A DNA stretch of 64,000 bases from Halieaceae bacterium UBA5044 (GCA_002416125.1 DIBU01000014.1:1-64000); one strand, 5' to 3'. Shown: positions 8,773 to 18,413, counted from the stretch's first letter. Program-made: numbers and translations. Notes: a model not told the origin generated them from the letters alone.

Positions 8773-9459
8773 GTGCGCGCTTCCCTGAAACCTGTGATGC
8801 TCGCGGCCGGCCTGGTTCTTCTGTCGGGCTGCGGCGGTGTGCCCGAGAAGAGCCACGAGCTGTACGGGCCGGTGGATCCCATCGATTATTCCCTGTTGCC
8901 GAAACCGCCCACCAATGGCGGTGTGTACGTGTCCTCGCAGGCGATGTCGCTGTTCAGCGACACGCGCGCGGTGCAGGTGGGCGATATTGTCAGCGTGGTA
9001 CTGGTGGAGGCCACCACCGGCAGCAAGAGCAGCGACACCGAGCTGGACAAGAGCAGCGAGATCAACCTGACCAGCCCCACCGTGTTCGGCCAGCCGGTCA
9101 CCGTCAACGGCCGCTACAACCTCGGGGTGGATATCAACGGTGCCAGCGCCTTCTCCGGTGAGGCTGCCCTGGGCCAGAGCAACAGCCTGCGCGGCTCCAT
9201 CGCGGTGCAGGTAGCGCAGGTGCTGCCCAACGGCAATCTGTATATCCAGGGCGAGAAGTGGATCAATATCAACCAGGGGGATGAGTACATCCGCCTGCGC
9301 GGTATTATCCGCCCGGAGGACTTAAGCCCCACCAACACCATTTCCTCCACCCTGATTGCCGACGCGCGCATTTCCTACAGCGGCACCGGCGTCGGTCAGG
9401 AAGCCAACACGCCCGGGTGGTTGACCCGGTTCTTCATGAGCCCCCTGGTTCCCTTCTGA
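8773..9459 (+). CDS. flgH: FlgH L-ring lipoprotein
   Basis: The outer-membrane ring protein. A lipoprotein signal (LAAGLVLLSGC, lipobox cysteine about residue 18) is followed by the FlgH body (VQVGDIVSVVLVEATTGSKS; LRGSIAVQVAQVLPNGNLYI). I chose the GTG at 8773 because AAGGAG at 8762-8767 then has a spacing of 5; the GTG at 8767 overlaps the ribosome site. It ends with FFMSPLVPF. Confidence 0.95.
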   Translation: MRASLKPVMLAAGLVLLSGCGGVPEKSHELYGPVDPIDYSLLPKPPTNGGVYVSSQAMSLFSDTRAVQVGDIVSVVLVEATTGSKSSDTELDKSSEINLTSPTVFGQPVTVNGRYNLGVDINGASAFSGEAALGQSNSLRGSIAVQVAQVLPNGNLYIQGEKWININQGDEYIRLRGIIRPEDLSPTNTISSTLIADARISYSGTGVGQEANTPGWLTRFFMSPLVPF

Positions 9460-9468
9460 GGCACGCTG

Positions 9469-10581
9469 ATGCTAACCCTACTCTGGTCCCGTCTCTGCCC
9501 GCTGTTGCTGGTGTTGCTGCTGTCCTCACAGGCCAGCGCCGAACGCATCAAGGATATCGCCAGCGTCAACGGCGTGCGCAGCAACCAGTTGATCGGCTAC
9601 GGCCTGGTGGTGGGCCTCGACGGCAGCGGTGACCAGACCATTCAGGCGCCGTTCACCATCCAGAGCCTGAAGAGCATGCTGGCACAGCTGGGGGTGAACA
9701 TCCCCGCCAACGTCAACCCGCAGCTGACCAACGTCGCCGCGGTCATGGTGCACGCGGACCTGCCGGCCTTCGCCAAGCCGGGGCAGACCATCGACGTGAC
9801 GGTCTCCTCGCTGGGCAACGCCAAGAGCCTGCGCGGCGGTACCCTGTTGATGACGCCGCTGAAAGCCGCCAACGGTGAAACCTACGCCCTGGCACAGGGT
9901 TCGCTGCTGGTCAGTGGCTTTGGCGCCGAGGGCGCGGACGGCTCCCGGGTGACGGTCAACGCCACCAGCTCCGGTCGCATTCCCAACGGCGCGACGGTGG
10001 AGCGCACGGTGGACAGTCCCTTCGCCACCGCGCCGACCCTGATCATGAACCTCAATGCGCCGGACTTCACCACCGCACAGCGGGTCGCGGGTTCCATCAA
10101 CGCCGCACTCGGCGTGGGCACGGCGCAGCCGATTGACGCCGTGTCCATCGAGGTGCAGGCGCCGGCCGACCTGGCGGACCGCGTTGCCTTTGTCTCCATC
10201 GTCGAAAACCTGCAGGTCGACCCGGCGTCGGCACCGGCGCGGGTGGTGGTCAACTCGCGCAGCGGCACCATCGTCATCGGCAGCGACGTGCGCGTGGAAA
10301 CCGCGGCGGTGGCACACGGCAACCTGGTGGTGACCGTCTCCGAAGACATCAACGTGAGCCAGCCCGGTGCCTTCGCGGGCGGCGAGACCGTGGTCACCCC
10401 CGATTCCGAAGTGGTGGCGGAGCAGGAAAACGCGCGCATGTTCCTGCTGGATGCGGGCATCACCCTGCAGGAGCTGGTGGCGGCGGTAAACGGCGTGGGC
10501 GCCGCCCCCGGGGACCTGATAGCGATCCTCGAGGCGCTGCAGCAGGCGGGCGCCCTGCGCGCCCAGTTGATTGTGATCTAG
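9469..10581 (+). CDS. flgI: FlgI P-ring protein
   Basis: The periplasmic P-ring subunit, 370 residues. It has a Sec signal peptide (cleavage after SSQASA), then the conserved start of the mature protein (ERIKDIASVNGVRSNQLIGY) and GLVVGLDGSGDQT. The C-terminus carries the usual LQELVAAVNGVGAAPGDLIA. It is assembled with the help of FlgA (3381-4100). Confidence 0.98.
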   Translation: MLTLLWSRLCPLLLVLLLSSQASAERIKDIASVNGVRSNQLIGYGLVVGLDGSGDQTIQAPFTIQSLKSMLAQLGVNIPANVNPQLTNVAAVMVHADLPAFAKPGQTIDVTVSSLGNAKSLRGGTLLMTPLKAANGETYALAQGSLLVSGFGAEGADGSRVTVNATSSGRIPNGATVERTVDSPFATAPTLIMNLNAPDFTTAQRVAGSINAALGVGTAQPIDAVSIEVQAPADLADRVAFVSIVENLQVDPASAPARVVVNSRSGTIVIGSDVRVETAAVAHGNLVVTVSEDINVSQPGAFAGGETVVTPDSEVVAEQENARMFLLDAGITLQELVAAVNGVGAAPGDLIAILEALQQAGALRAQLIVI

Positions 10582-10590
10582 GGGCGAGTC

Positions 10591-11613
10591 ATGCAGGCGG
10601 CACAGGCATCTCTTTACCACGACTTCAGCGGCCTCGCCGCACTGCGGCGCGATGCCCGGCAGGATGCGGCCGCCGCAGCGGAGCCGGTTGCCGCGCAGTT
10701 TGAAGCGATTTTCGTGCAGCAGATGCTGAAAGCCATGCGCGATGCCACGCCGGAGGGCGGTCTGTTCAACAGCAATCAGCTGAAAAACTGGCAGCAGATG
10801 TTTGACCAGCAGTTGTCCGTGGACCTTGCGGACCACGGCGGACTGGGCCTGGCGCAGGTGCTGGTGGAGCAGCTGCAGGCGGCGGGCGCGGTGAGCGACG
10901 CTGCGCCCGCGGAGACGGCCCAGCCCCTACTGCCGCCACAGGGCGGGCAGGCGTCAACGCTGCTGCCCCCGGCACGCTACAGCCGGGCCCCCGCAGCAGC
11001 CGGTGCCCCAACGCTGGAGGCTGGCACCACAGCGCCCGCCGCACAGCCGCCGCTGGCCGCCGCCGGCCGGCCGCCGGCACCGCCCACCGCCCCCGAGGAC
11101 TTCGTCCGCGAACTGTGGCCGCAGGCGGTGCCCGCCGCTGCCGAGCTCGGCGTGGACCCGGCGGTGCTGATTGCGCAGGCGGCGCTGGAAACCGGCTGGG
11201 GCCAGCGCGCGCTGCCCGCGGCTGCCGGCAGCAGCCACAACCTGTTCAATATCAAGGCCGGGCGCGGCTGGCAGGGCCCCACCACCACGGTGCAAACCGT
11301 GGAGTACGACGGCGCAGCGGCGCGGCTGGAGCGCGCGTCTTTCCGCGTGTACGGCAGCACGGCGGAGTCATTTGCCGACTATGTCGACCTCATTCGCGGT
11401 GCCCCGCGCTATCAGGAGGCACTGGCCAGCGCCGCCGAGCCCGAGGCCTACCTGCGCGAACTGCAGGCGGCGGGCTATGCGACAGACCCAGCCTACGCCG
11501 ACAAAATCCTCGCAATCCTGCAGCGTGGCAGCCTGGCGGAGACCGTGGCCGAGCTAAAGAATTCCGCTCAGCTGCCGCCAACCCTTTCTGACCGGCGGCC
11601 CGAGGCCGCCTGA
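10591..11613 (+). CDS. flgJ: FlgJ rod-cap protein with glucosaminidase domain
   Basis: A two-domain protein of 340 residues. The N-terminal rod-scaffold domain (about 1-95; FEAIFVQQMLKAMRDATPEG) is followed by a long Ala/Pro linker and a C-terminal muramidase of the glucosaminidase family (about 175-320; AQAALETGWGQRALP with the catalytic Glu, SHNLFNIKAG). It opens the peptidoglycan for the rod. The linker is notably rich in Ala, Pro and Gly. Confidence 0.97.
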   Translation: MQAAQASLYHDFSGLAALRRDARQDAAAAAEPVAAQFEAIFVQQMLKAMRDATPEGGLFNSNQLKNWQQMFDQQLSVDLADHGGLGLAQVLVEQLQAAGAVSDAAPAETAQPLLPPQGGQASTLLPPARYSRAPAAAGAPTLEAGTTAPAAQPPLAAAGRPPAPPTAPEDFVRELWPQAVPAAAELGVDPAVLIAQAALETGWGQRALPAAAGSSHNLFNIKAGRGWQGPTTTVQTVEYDGAAARLERASFRVYGSTAESFADYVDLIRGAPRYQEALASAAEPEAYLRELQAAGYATDPAYADKILAILQRGSLAETVAELKNSAQLPPTLSDRRPEAA

Positions 11614-11632
11614 ACCCTGACCGAGGCTCACT

Positions 11633-13549
11633 GTGGCGGATCTGCTCAACATCGGGACTTCTGCGCTGCTCTCACTGCAGCGGGCGCTCTCTACGACCGG
11701 CCAGAACATCGCCAACGTGAACACGGCGGGGTATAGCCGCCAGCGGGTGAATTTCGCCACCCTGCCGCCGGAAGCGACCGGCGCGGGTTTCCTCGGCACC
11801 GGTGTGAAGGTGGACTCCATCACCCGCAGCTACGACCAGTTCCTGGCCCAGGACGTACGCAGCCGCAGCTCCTCCAGCGCCGGGTTCAGCACCCTCAGCA
11901 GCCTCACCTCCCGCATTGACAGCCTGCTGGCGGACCCCTCTGTCGGCATTGCCCCCGGCATCGAGAGCTTTTTTGGCGCGCTGCAGGATGTGGCGAACAA
12001 CCCGGGCTCAATTCCCGAGCGCAAGGTGTTGCTGGGCGAAGCCAATGAGCTGGCCGGGCGCTTCCAGACGCTGGATGCCCAGCTGCGTGGCCTCAACAGC
12101 GAAGTCAGCCAGCGCATCACCACCACGGTCAGTGACATCAACGCACTGGCCAGCAACATTGCGTCCCTCAACGAGCAGGTGGTGCGTGCCACCACGCAAA
12201 GCGGCGGGCAGCCGCCCAACGACCTGCTGGACGCCCGGGACCAGGCGATCAACCGCCTGGCGGAAAAAGTGGGTGTGACCACCGTGACCCAGGATGACGG
12301 TGCGGTGAACGTGCTGGTGGGCAACGGTCAGGCGCTGGTGGTGGGTTTCACCGCCAGCCAGCTGCAGACCTTCCGCGACCCCTTTGATGCCACACGGGTG
12401 AATGTGGGCATTGCCGGGCTGGCGTCCAGCACCGATATCGGCCGCTTCCTGAGCGGCGGTGAGCTGGGTGCTGCACTGTCCTTCCGGGGCGGCGTGCTGG
12501 ACAGCACGCGCAATGAGTTGGGCCTGCTGGCTGCGGGGATTGCTGCGACGTTCAATGCCCAGCACAGCGAGGGCATGGACCTGAATGGCCAGCTCGGGGG
12601 CAATTTTTTCCGGCCGCTGCAACCTGCGGTGTCGGGGTCGACCGGCAACACGGGCAGTGCCACGGTCACTGCGGCACTCGCGGATGTGGGCCAGCTCACG
12701 GGGGCGGACTACCGCCTGAGTTTCGACGGCAGCCAGTGGACCCTGCGCAACCAGCAGACCGGCGCCACCCAGACCGGCGCCGGCCCGGCATTCAGCATCG
12801 ATGGCGTGGACATCAACATCAGCGGTACGCCGGCGGCCGGTGACAGCTTCCTGGTGCAGCCGGTAGCCCAGGGGGCCAACCTGTTTGCGGTGGAGCTGAC
12901 CAACGCAGCGGCCTTTGCGGCCGCCAGCCCGGTGCGCAGCAGCACTGGCAGCGCCAACCTGGGCGATGCGCGCCTCTCGTCGCTCGCCGTGGACAGCGTC
13001 GCGGGGCTGCCGCTGGCCGGCGCCATCACGCTCACCTTCAACCCCGATGCGCTGGGCCCGGGCGTGCCCGGCTACGATGTGGCGGGCAGCGCCGGCGGTC
13101 CCATTGCCTACGACCCGGCGACCGACAGCGGGGGCCTTGCCGTCACGCTGGGTGGCCTCAGCTTCGAGCTGGCGGGCACGCCGGCCGCCGGGGATACCCT
13201 GAGTATTGCCAACAACACCGACGGCAGCGGCGACAACCGCAATGCGCTGGCGCTTGGAGCCCTGCAAACCGCGCCGATCCTGGACGGCGGGACCGCCAGC
13301 TACCAGGACAGCTACGCAGGCCTGGTGGCCGATGTGGCCGTGCGCAGCCGGCAGGCCAGCGCCGCCGCCGACGCCGAGGGAACCCTGCTGCAACAGGCAA
13401 TTTCCGCCCGCGACAGCGTACAGGGCGTGAACCTGGACGAGGAGGCCGCCGACCTGTTGCGGTTCCAGCAGGCCTACCAGGCCGCTGCACAGGTGATCTC
13501 CGTGGCGGACACCGTGTTCCAGACCCTGCTCGACGCCACGCGTCGCTAA
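11633..13549 (+). CDS. flgK: FlgK hook-filament junction protein 1
   Basis: HAP1, 638 residues, beginning at a GTG. The N-terminus has the rod/hook motif (TTGQNIANVNTAGYSRQRVN) and the FlgK-specific region ASNIASLNEQVVRATTQSGG ... PNDLLDARDQAINRLAEKVG. The C-terminus has NLDEEAADLLRFQQAYQAAA. The middle (about 340-560) is an expanded Gly/Ala/Ser-rich variable region. The predicted chaperone is FlgN. Confidence 0.97.
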   Translation: MADLLNIGTSALLSLQRALSTTGQNIANVNTAGYSRQRVNFATLPPEATGAGFLGTGVKVDSITRSYDQFLAQDVRSRSSSSAGFSTLSSLTSRIDSLLADPSVGIAPGIESFFGALQDVANNPGSIPERKVLLGEANELAGRFQTLDAQLRGLNSEVSQRITTTVSDINALASNIASLNEQVVRATTQSGGQPPNDLLDARDQAINRLAEKVGVTTVTQDDGAVNVLVGNGQALVVGFTASQLQTFRDPFDATRVNVGIAGLASSTDIGRFLSGGELGAALSFRGGVLDSTRNELGLLAAGIAATFNAQHSEGMDLNGQLGGNFFRPLQPAVSGSTGNTGSATVTAALADVGQLTGADYRLSFDGSQWTLRNQQTGATQTGAGPAFSIDGVDINISGTPAAGDSFLVQPVAQGANLFAVELTNAAAFAAASPVRSSTGSANLGDARLSSLAVDSVAGLPLAGAITLTFNPDALGPGVPGYDVAGSAGGPIAYDPATDSGGLAVTLGGLSFELAGTPAAGDTLSIANNTDGSGDNRNALALGALQTAPILDGGTASYQDSYAGLVADVAVRSRQASAAADAEGTLLQQAISARDSVQGVNLDEEAADLLRFQQAYQAAAQVISVADTVFQTLLDATRR

Positions 13550-13564
13550 CGCCGGAGCTGACTG

Positions 13565-14767
13565 ATGCGCCTTTCAACCGCCCAGATTTTCCAGCAGGGG
13601 ATCAGCAACATCCTCAACCAGCAGGCCCAGCTGCAGAAAACCCAGCAGCAGCTGGCCAGTGGTCTGCGCGTGACTACCCCGGCGGATGACCCCATCGCCG
13701 CGGTGCAGATTCTGGACCTGACGGAAGACCTGCAGCAGCTCGACCAGTTCCAGCGCAATGCCAACCTGGCCGAAGGCCAGATCGCCCTCGCCGACACGGT
13801 GCTGCAGGATGTCACCGACGTGCTGCAGCGGGTGCGCGAATTGACCGTGCAGGCCAACAACGCCACCCAGACTCCGGAAACCCGCCGCGCCATCGCCACC
13901 GAGATGGAAGGGCGGCTGGATGAGCTGGTCAGCCTGGCGAACACCCGGGATGCCAACGGCGAGTTCGTGTTTGCCGGTTTCCAGGCCCAGACCCAGCCCT
14001 TCAGCCGCAGCGGCGGACAGGTGCTGTACAACGGCGACGAAGGGCAGCGCTTCCTGCAGGTGGCACCCAATACGCAGCTGGCGGTGCGCGACTCCGGCCG
14101 CGCCGTATTCATGGACATACCGGCTGGCAACGGTCGCTTTGACATCCGCGCCGACGCCGGCAATGCCGGCACCGCCATTGTGGATGCCAGCAGTGCCGCG
14201 GCCAATTACCAGCGCGATACCTACACCATCAGCTTCAGCCAGCCGACGCCCGCGGACCCGGTCACCTTCACGGTAACGGACAGCAGCGCCGCGGTGGTGG
14301 CCAGCGGTCCCTACCAGTCCGGCGCCAGCATCAGCTTCAACGGGGCCAGCGTGACCTTCGAGGGCGCGCCGGCGGACGGCGACAGCTTTACCGTCCCCGC
14401 CGCACCGCGCCAGGACGTGTTCAGCAGTGTGCAGAACATCATCGACAGCCTGAAATCCTCCACCACCGGCCCCGCTGCCTCGGCGTCGGTGAATAACGCC
14501 ATGGCGAGCGGCCTCGCCAACCTGGACCAGGCGCTGGGCCGCATGCTGGAGCAGCAGGCGGACCTGGGTGTGCGCCTGAACCGCATAGACAGCCTGCGCG
14601 AAAGCAACGACGCCTTCACCCTGCAGCTGCAGGAGACCCTCTCGGAAGTGCGCGATCTGGACGTTACCGAGGCCATCAGCCGGCTCAACCTGCAGCTGGT
14701 TGCCCTGCAGGCGGCACAGCAGAGCTATGTGCGTATCCAGGGCCTGTCCCTGTTCAATTTCCTCTAG
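13565..14767 (+). CDS. flgL: FlgL hook-filament junction protein 3
   Basis: HAP3, 400 residues, of the flagellin superfamily. The N-terminal coiled coil (LQKTQQQLASGLRVTTPADD) and the C-terminal helix (AISRLNLQLVALQAAQQSYV) match FlgL. It ends the flgB-flgL run. No clear terminator follows; the sigma-28 promoter of fliC starts 22 bases later. Confidence 0.97.
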   Translation: MRLSTAQIFQQGISNILNQQAQLQKTQQQLASGLRVTTPADDPIAAVQILDLTEDLQQLDQFQRNANLAEGQIALADTVLQDVTDVLQRVRELTVQANNATQTPETRRAIATEMEGRLDELVSLANTRDANGEFVFAGFQAQTQPFSRSGGQVLYNGDEGQRFLQVAPNTQLAVRDSGRAVFMDIPAGNGRFDIRADAGNAGTAIVDASSAAANYQRDTYTISFSQPTPADPVTFTVTDSSAAVVASGPYQSGASISFNGASVTFEGAPADGDSFTVPAAPRQDVFSSVQNIIDSLKSSTTGPAASASVNNAMASGLANLDQALGRMLEQQADLGVRLNRIDSLRESNDAFTLQLQETLSEVRDLDVTEAISRLNLQLVALQAAQQSYVRIQGLSLFNFL

Positions 14768-14789
14768 TAAAAAAAACTGACACTTCGCC

Positions 14790-14816
14790 TAAAGTTCCTT
14801 CAAGACCGTCCGCTAA
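14790..14816 (+). promoter_or_regulatory. Sigma-28 (FliA) promoter of fliC
   Basis: TAAAGTTC, 11 bases, TCCGCTAA: 13 of 16 matches to the sigma-28 consensus with the correct spacer, about 96 bases upstream of fliC. Same architecture as the flgM promoter at 3331-3357. Confidence 0.85.
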
Positions 14817-14825
14817 CTGGTTGAG

Positions 14826-14841
14826 CGGGGAGTACTTTCCC
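14826..14841 (+). other. Short stem-loop at the start of the fliC leader
   Basis: GGGGA-gtactt-TCCCC can form a 5-bp GC-rich stem immediately after the predicted sigma-28 transcription start (about 14824). It would place a hairpin at the 5' end of the flagellin mRNA, where such structures often slow decay. The role is inferred. Confidence 0.4.
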
Positions 14842-14911
14842 CGGGCCGATGGACGGTGACCAGCGTTGATTCCACAGGGGAAACCGGCGCGAAACGAGAA
14901 GGAATGAAACC

Positions 14912-16330
14912 ATGCCTCAGATTATTAATACCAATATTCCGTCGCTGACTGCTCAGCGGAACCTCAACAGCTCCCAGAACGATGTGGCCACGTCGCTGCA
15001 GCGTCTGTCCTCCGGCCTGCGTATCAACAGCGCCAAGGACGATGCCGCCGGCCTGGCGATTTCCGAGCGTTTTACCGCGCAGATCCGCGGCCTGAACCAG
15101 GCTGCGCGTAACGCCAATGACGGTATTTCTCTGGCGCAGACGGCCGAGGGTGCACTCGCTGAGGTGACCAATAACCTGCAGCGGATTCGTGAGTTGTCGG
15201 TGCAGTCTGCGAACGCCACCAACTCAGCGTCTGATCGCCAAGCGCTACAGGCGGAGGTAACGCAGTTGGTTGCGGAGATCGACCGTGTCGCCAGCCAGAC
15301 GAATTTCAACGGCGTCAAACTTCTTGACGGGACGTTTTCTTCACAAGTGTTTCAGGTTGGTGCCAATGCGGGTGAGACGATCTCTGTAGACAGCATCACG
15401 AGCGCTCGGTCCTCCGACCTTGGTCAGTTCCAAGGTTTTCAGTTGTCTGCTCAGGCGATCACGTCCCCAAGCGCGACTGGGGCAACAACAGCACAAACGG
15501 TCGTAATCGACGGTAACAGTACTTCGCTGGGAACGATCGCGAGTGATGCGAAAGCTTTGGCGAACGCGCTGAACGCGTCTGGCCTAGGTTTCACCGCGAC
15601 AGCGAACGAGACAGTAAAGGCAGCTGGCGTTAGTGGCTCTGCCCCAACGGCTGCTGGGAATTCAACCGTTGACATAAACGGATTGACAATTACGATAGCT
15701 GGCACGACTGACCTCGTGACCAACCGAGCAAACGCAGTAACCGCAATCAATGCGCAAAGTGCGGTCACTGGTGTGACTGCAACGGACACGGGCGCTGGCG
15801 TTGAGCTGCGTGCTGCGGATGGTAGGAACATTGACGTTGCAAACTTTGCTGCTGGTGGTGCGACCGGCGCAGGTCTGGACAGCTATGGCCTCGGCGCTGC
15901 AGGAGTCTCTGCAGGAACATTAGACATCACGTACGTAGCGCCAGCTGGCACAACAGGCGCCGTGACGTTTACTGGCGGCTTGTCAGCCAGTTCTGCGACT
16001 ATTGGTAGTACTGGCACGGCAATTAGCGCCGTCGACATTTCAACTGTCTCGGGATCAAATAGCGCACTGCTCGCGGTTGATGCTGCGTTGACTGCAATCA
16101 ACGGCTCCCGCGCCGACCTGGGTGCCATCCAGAACCGTTTTGAATCTGTTGTCACGAGCCTGCAGACCACCTCCGAAAACCTGGACGCTTCGCGTTCACG
16201 GATTCGGGATGCGGACTTTGCGCAAGAAACGGCTAACCTGGCGCGCGCTCAGATCCTGCAGCAGGCCGGTATTTCGGTGCTTGCGCAGGCCAACGCCCAG
16301 CCCCAGAACGTGCTGGCTCTGCTGCAGTAA
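14912..16330 (+). CDS. fliC: Flagellin FliC
   Basis: The filament subunit, 472 residues. The conserved N-terminal D0/D1 region (about 1-160; MPQIINTNIPSLTAQRNLNS, LSSGLRINSAKDDAAGLAIS) and C-terminal D1/D0 region (about 385-472; RIRDADFAQETANLARAQIL, QANAQPQNVLALLQ) flank a variable central domain. The variable part (about 15330-16080) has visibly lower GC content and different codon choice from the ends, as expected of a surface-exposed domain under diversifying exchange. AAGGAA precedes the ATG. It is driven by sigma-28 and ends at a strong terminator. It is the only flagellin gene in the window. Confidence 0.98.
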   Translation: MPQIINTNIPSLTAQRNLNSSQNDVATSLQRLSSGLRINSAKDDAAGLAISERFTAQIRGLNQAARNANDGISLAQTAEGALAEVTNNLQRIRELSVQSANATNSASDRQALQAEVTQLVAEIDRVASQTNFNGVKLLDGTFSSQVFQVGANAGETISVDSITSARSSDLGQFQGFQLSAQAITSPSATGATTAQTVVIDGNSTSLGTIASDAKALANALNASGLGFTATANETVKAAGVSGSAPTAAGNSTVDINGLTITIAGTTDLVTNRANAVTAINAQSAVTGVTATDTGAGVELRAADGRNIDVANFAAGGATGAGLDSYGLGAAGVSAGTLDITYVAPAGTTGAVTFTGGLSASSATIGSTGTAISAVDISTVSGSNSALLAVDAALTAINGSRADLGAIQNRFESVVTSLQTTSENLDASRSRIRDADFAQETANLARAQILQQAGISVLAQANAQPQNVLALLQ

Positions 16331-16359
16331 GTGGCTGAGACCATGCGCTAGTTGCATTG

Positions 16360-16388
16360 GGGTGAGGTGGTTTCCACCTCACCCTTTT
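16360..16388 (+). terminator. Rho-independent terminator after fliC
   Basis: GGGTGAGGTGG-TTT-CCACCTCACCC is a perfect 11-bp stem with a 3-base loop, followed by TTTT. It lies 29 bases after the fliC stop and separates fliC from flaG. Confidence 0.95.
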
Positions 16389-16434
16389 GTGCTTCTGGTG
16401 GGGTCTTTAGTAGCGCAGATACGAGGATAGGATC

Positions 16435-16860
16435 ATGGCGAGTTCAATCACGCCTTCGAACGTGAACGCAGCGCCCCCGCTCCCTGCGGGCAATGCAGCT
16501 GCACCGGCGCAGAGTGCCGTGCCCCGGCAAGAGGTCGCCGCCAGCGGCAAGGCTTCGCCGCCAGCGCAGGATGGGAAAGCCACGCAGGCAAAGCAGCGTG
16601 ATACGGCGCAGGACCTTGCACAGGCGACGCGCGACATAACAGACTACATACAGACAGTGAATCGCTCGCTGCAAATTTCTGTTGACCAGGAGTTGGGCTC
16701 GACGATTATTACGGTTATGGACAAGGCGACTGATGAAGTTGTCCGACAGATTCCTGCCGAAGAAGCCGTTGCACTGGCCCGTTTTCTCGCCAGGCAGCAG
16801 GCCGAATTGGGCGGCTCTGAGTTGCCCTCCAAGGGCGTGTTTATGGATCAGGAGGGCTGA
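16435..16860 (+). CDS. flaG: FlaG family protein
   Basis: A 141-residue protein. The N-terminal 60 residues are Ala/Pro/Lys-rich and low complexity. The C-terminal half has the FlaG signature (LQISVDQELGSTIITVMDKA, then DEVVRQIPAEEAVALARFLA). FlaG affects filament length in several polar-flagellate bacteria; its mechanism is not settled. It sits between fliC and fliD, as in Pseudomonas and Vibrio. Confidence 0.93.
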   Translation: MASSITPSNVNAAPPLPAGNAAAPAQSAVPRQEVAASGKASPPAQDGKATQAKQRDTAQDLAQATRDITDYIQTVNRSLQISVDQELGSTIITVMDKATDEVVRQIPAEEAVALARFLARQQAELGGSELPSKGVFMDQEG

Positions 16861-16879
16861 AGGCCCGGTGTGCCGCATT

Positions 16880-16895
16880 TGGCACTTAATTTGCT
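16880..16895 (+). promoter_or_regulatory. Sigma-54 promoter of fliD
   Basis: TGGCAC-TTAAT-TTGCT is a full match to the -24/-12 elements. The predicted start of transcription is near 16906, 44 bases upstream of the fliD ATG. Confidence 0.85.
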
Positions 16896-16949
16896 AAGCT
16901 TGTAACACATAAATGTTTCATGCCCCGCAGGTGGCAACGAGGTGAGTGA

Positions 16950-18413
16950 ATGGTTTCAGTAACCGGAGTAGGCTCCGGACTGGATATCGAAGGGTTGGTG
17001 ACCCAGCTGGTAGCCGCAGAGCGTGCGCCAGTCGAGAATCGTCTTCTACGGCGTGAAACGTCGCTCACCAGTGAACTCTCCGGGTTCGGTACGTTGAAGG
17101 GCGTGTTGGCTGACCTGCAAGCACGCTCCGCCTCACTGCGGAATGAGAGTACCTTCACGCAGCGCACCGCCACCAGCTCCAACAGTTCGGCGTTTACGGC
17201 GACCGCCTCTTCCGCCGCGGCCCCGGGTAACTACAGTATCGCGATTGATTCCCTCGCCAGCGCACAGTCGCTGGCGTCCGGGAGCTTTGGCTCGGCGGAC
17301 GATGTTGTTGGTGAGGGTACGCTGACGATCCGTTTCGGCACGGTTGATGCAACACCCTCCGTGCCAGGTCCGCAAGTGGTCAATGGCTTTACGGTCAATC
17401 CCGAGCGTGCAAGCGCCAGCATTACGATTGATAGCAGCAACAATACGCTCGCGGGTGTTCGGGACGCAGTGAATGCCGCCGGTATCGGGGTGTCTGCGGC
17501 TATCGTCAATGATGGCAGCGGTGCACGCTTGCTTTTCAGTGCCTCCGATACGGGTGCTGCCAATGCTATTGAGATTTCCGTGGCCGATGCCGGCGACGGC
17601 AATAACGCGGACCTGGCAGGGTTGTCCCGTCTGGCATTCAACACAGGCGCGGCCAACCTCACGCAAACGGCGGCCGCCAGTGACGCCAGCTTTACCCTGA
17701 ATGGTCTGGCGCTAACCAGTGCCAGCAATACCGTGACCGGCGTGCTTGACGGTGTCAGCCTCACGCTCAAGGATACGACCGACGGTGCGCCCGCATCTCT
17801 CGCGGTCAGTGAAAACCGCGCAGTGGCGCGCGGTGCCATTGAGCAATTCGTCAACGCCTACAACACCTTCATCACCACTGCCTCCAACCTCACACGCTTC
17901 GATCCTGCAACCGGGGCCGCCGGGGCACTGCAGGGGGATTTTTCAGCGCGCACGGTGATCAGCCAGGTGCGAAACGCTGTTACGGCCTCGGTACAAAACC
18001 CGGATGGCCCATTTGGATCGTTGGCGGAGCTGGGCATCACCACGTCAGCAAGCGGAACTCTTACCATCAATTCCGAGCGACTGAACGCCGCATTGGAAGA
18101 TGGCAACGCGGGATTGGTTTCCCTGTTCGGCCGCGCCGAGACCGGTATCGCAGAGCGCCTTGGTGGGTTACTCGGCGGTTTTTTGGGCACGGGCGGCCTG
18201 CTTGACGCCAGAACCGATGGCTTGCAGAGCAGTGTGGACGCTATCAGTGATGACCGCGAGGCGCTCAATCGCCGTCTGGAGGTACTCGAGGCCCGCTACC
18301 GCGCCCAATTTAATGCGCTGGACGGTCTGCTCGCACAGATCAACAGCACAGGCAGTTTTGTCAGTGAGCAGCTGGCAAACATTCCGCTGCCCAGTGATCG
18401 CTTTTCGAATTAA
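16950..18413 (+). CDS. fliD: FliD filament cap protein
   Basis: HAP2, 487 residues. The N-terminus (VTGVGSGLDIEGLVTQLVAA) and the C-terminal coiled coil (LEVLEARYRAQFNALDGLLA) are characteristic. The cap sits on the filament tip and inserts flagellin subunits. It heads the fliD-fliS-fliT unit behind its own sigma-54 promoter. Confidence 0.97.
   Translation: MVSVTGVGSGLDIEGLVTQLVAAERAPVENRLLRRETSLTSELSGFGTLKGVLADLQARSASLRNESTFTQRTATSSNSSAFTATASSAAAPGNYSIAIDSLASAQSLASGSFGSADDVVGEGTLTIRFGTVDATPSVPGPQVVNGFTVNPERASASITIDSSNNTLAGVRDAVNAAGIGVSAAIVNDGSGARLLFSASDTGAANAIEISVADAGDGNNADLAGLSRLAFNTGAANLTQTAAASDASFTLNGLALTSASNTVTGVLDGVSLTLKDTTDGAPASLAVSENRAVARGAIEQFVNAYNTFITTASNLTRFDPATGAAGALQGDFSARTVISQVRNAVTASVQNPDGPFGSLAELGITTSASGTLTINSERLNAALEDGNAGLVSLFGRAETGIAERLGGLLGGFLGTGGLLDARTDGLQSSVDAISDDREALNRRLEVLEARYRAQFNALDGLLAQINSTGSFVSEQLANIPLPSDRFSN

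Noticed and set aside
9526..10836. 436-codon minus-strand frame across flgI and flgJ
   Set aside because: It lies opposite two unmistakable flagellar genes and is His/Arg/Gly-rich with no motif; the third-position GC bias explains it.
12008..13393. 461-codon minus-strand frame opposite flgK
   Set aside because: Antisense of a well-supported gene; no domain, signal or ribosome site.
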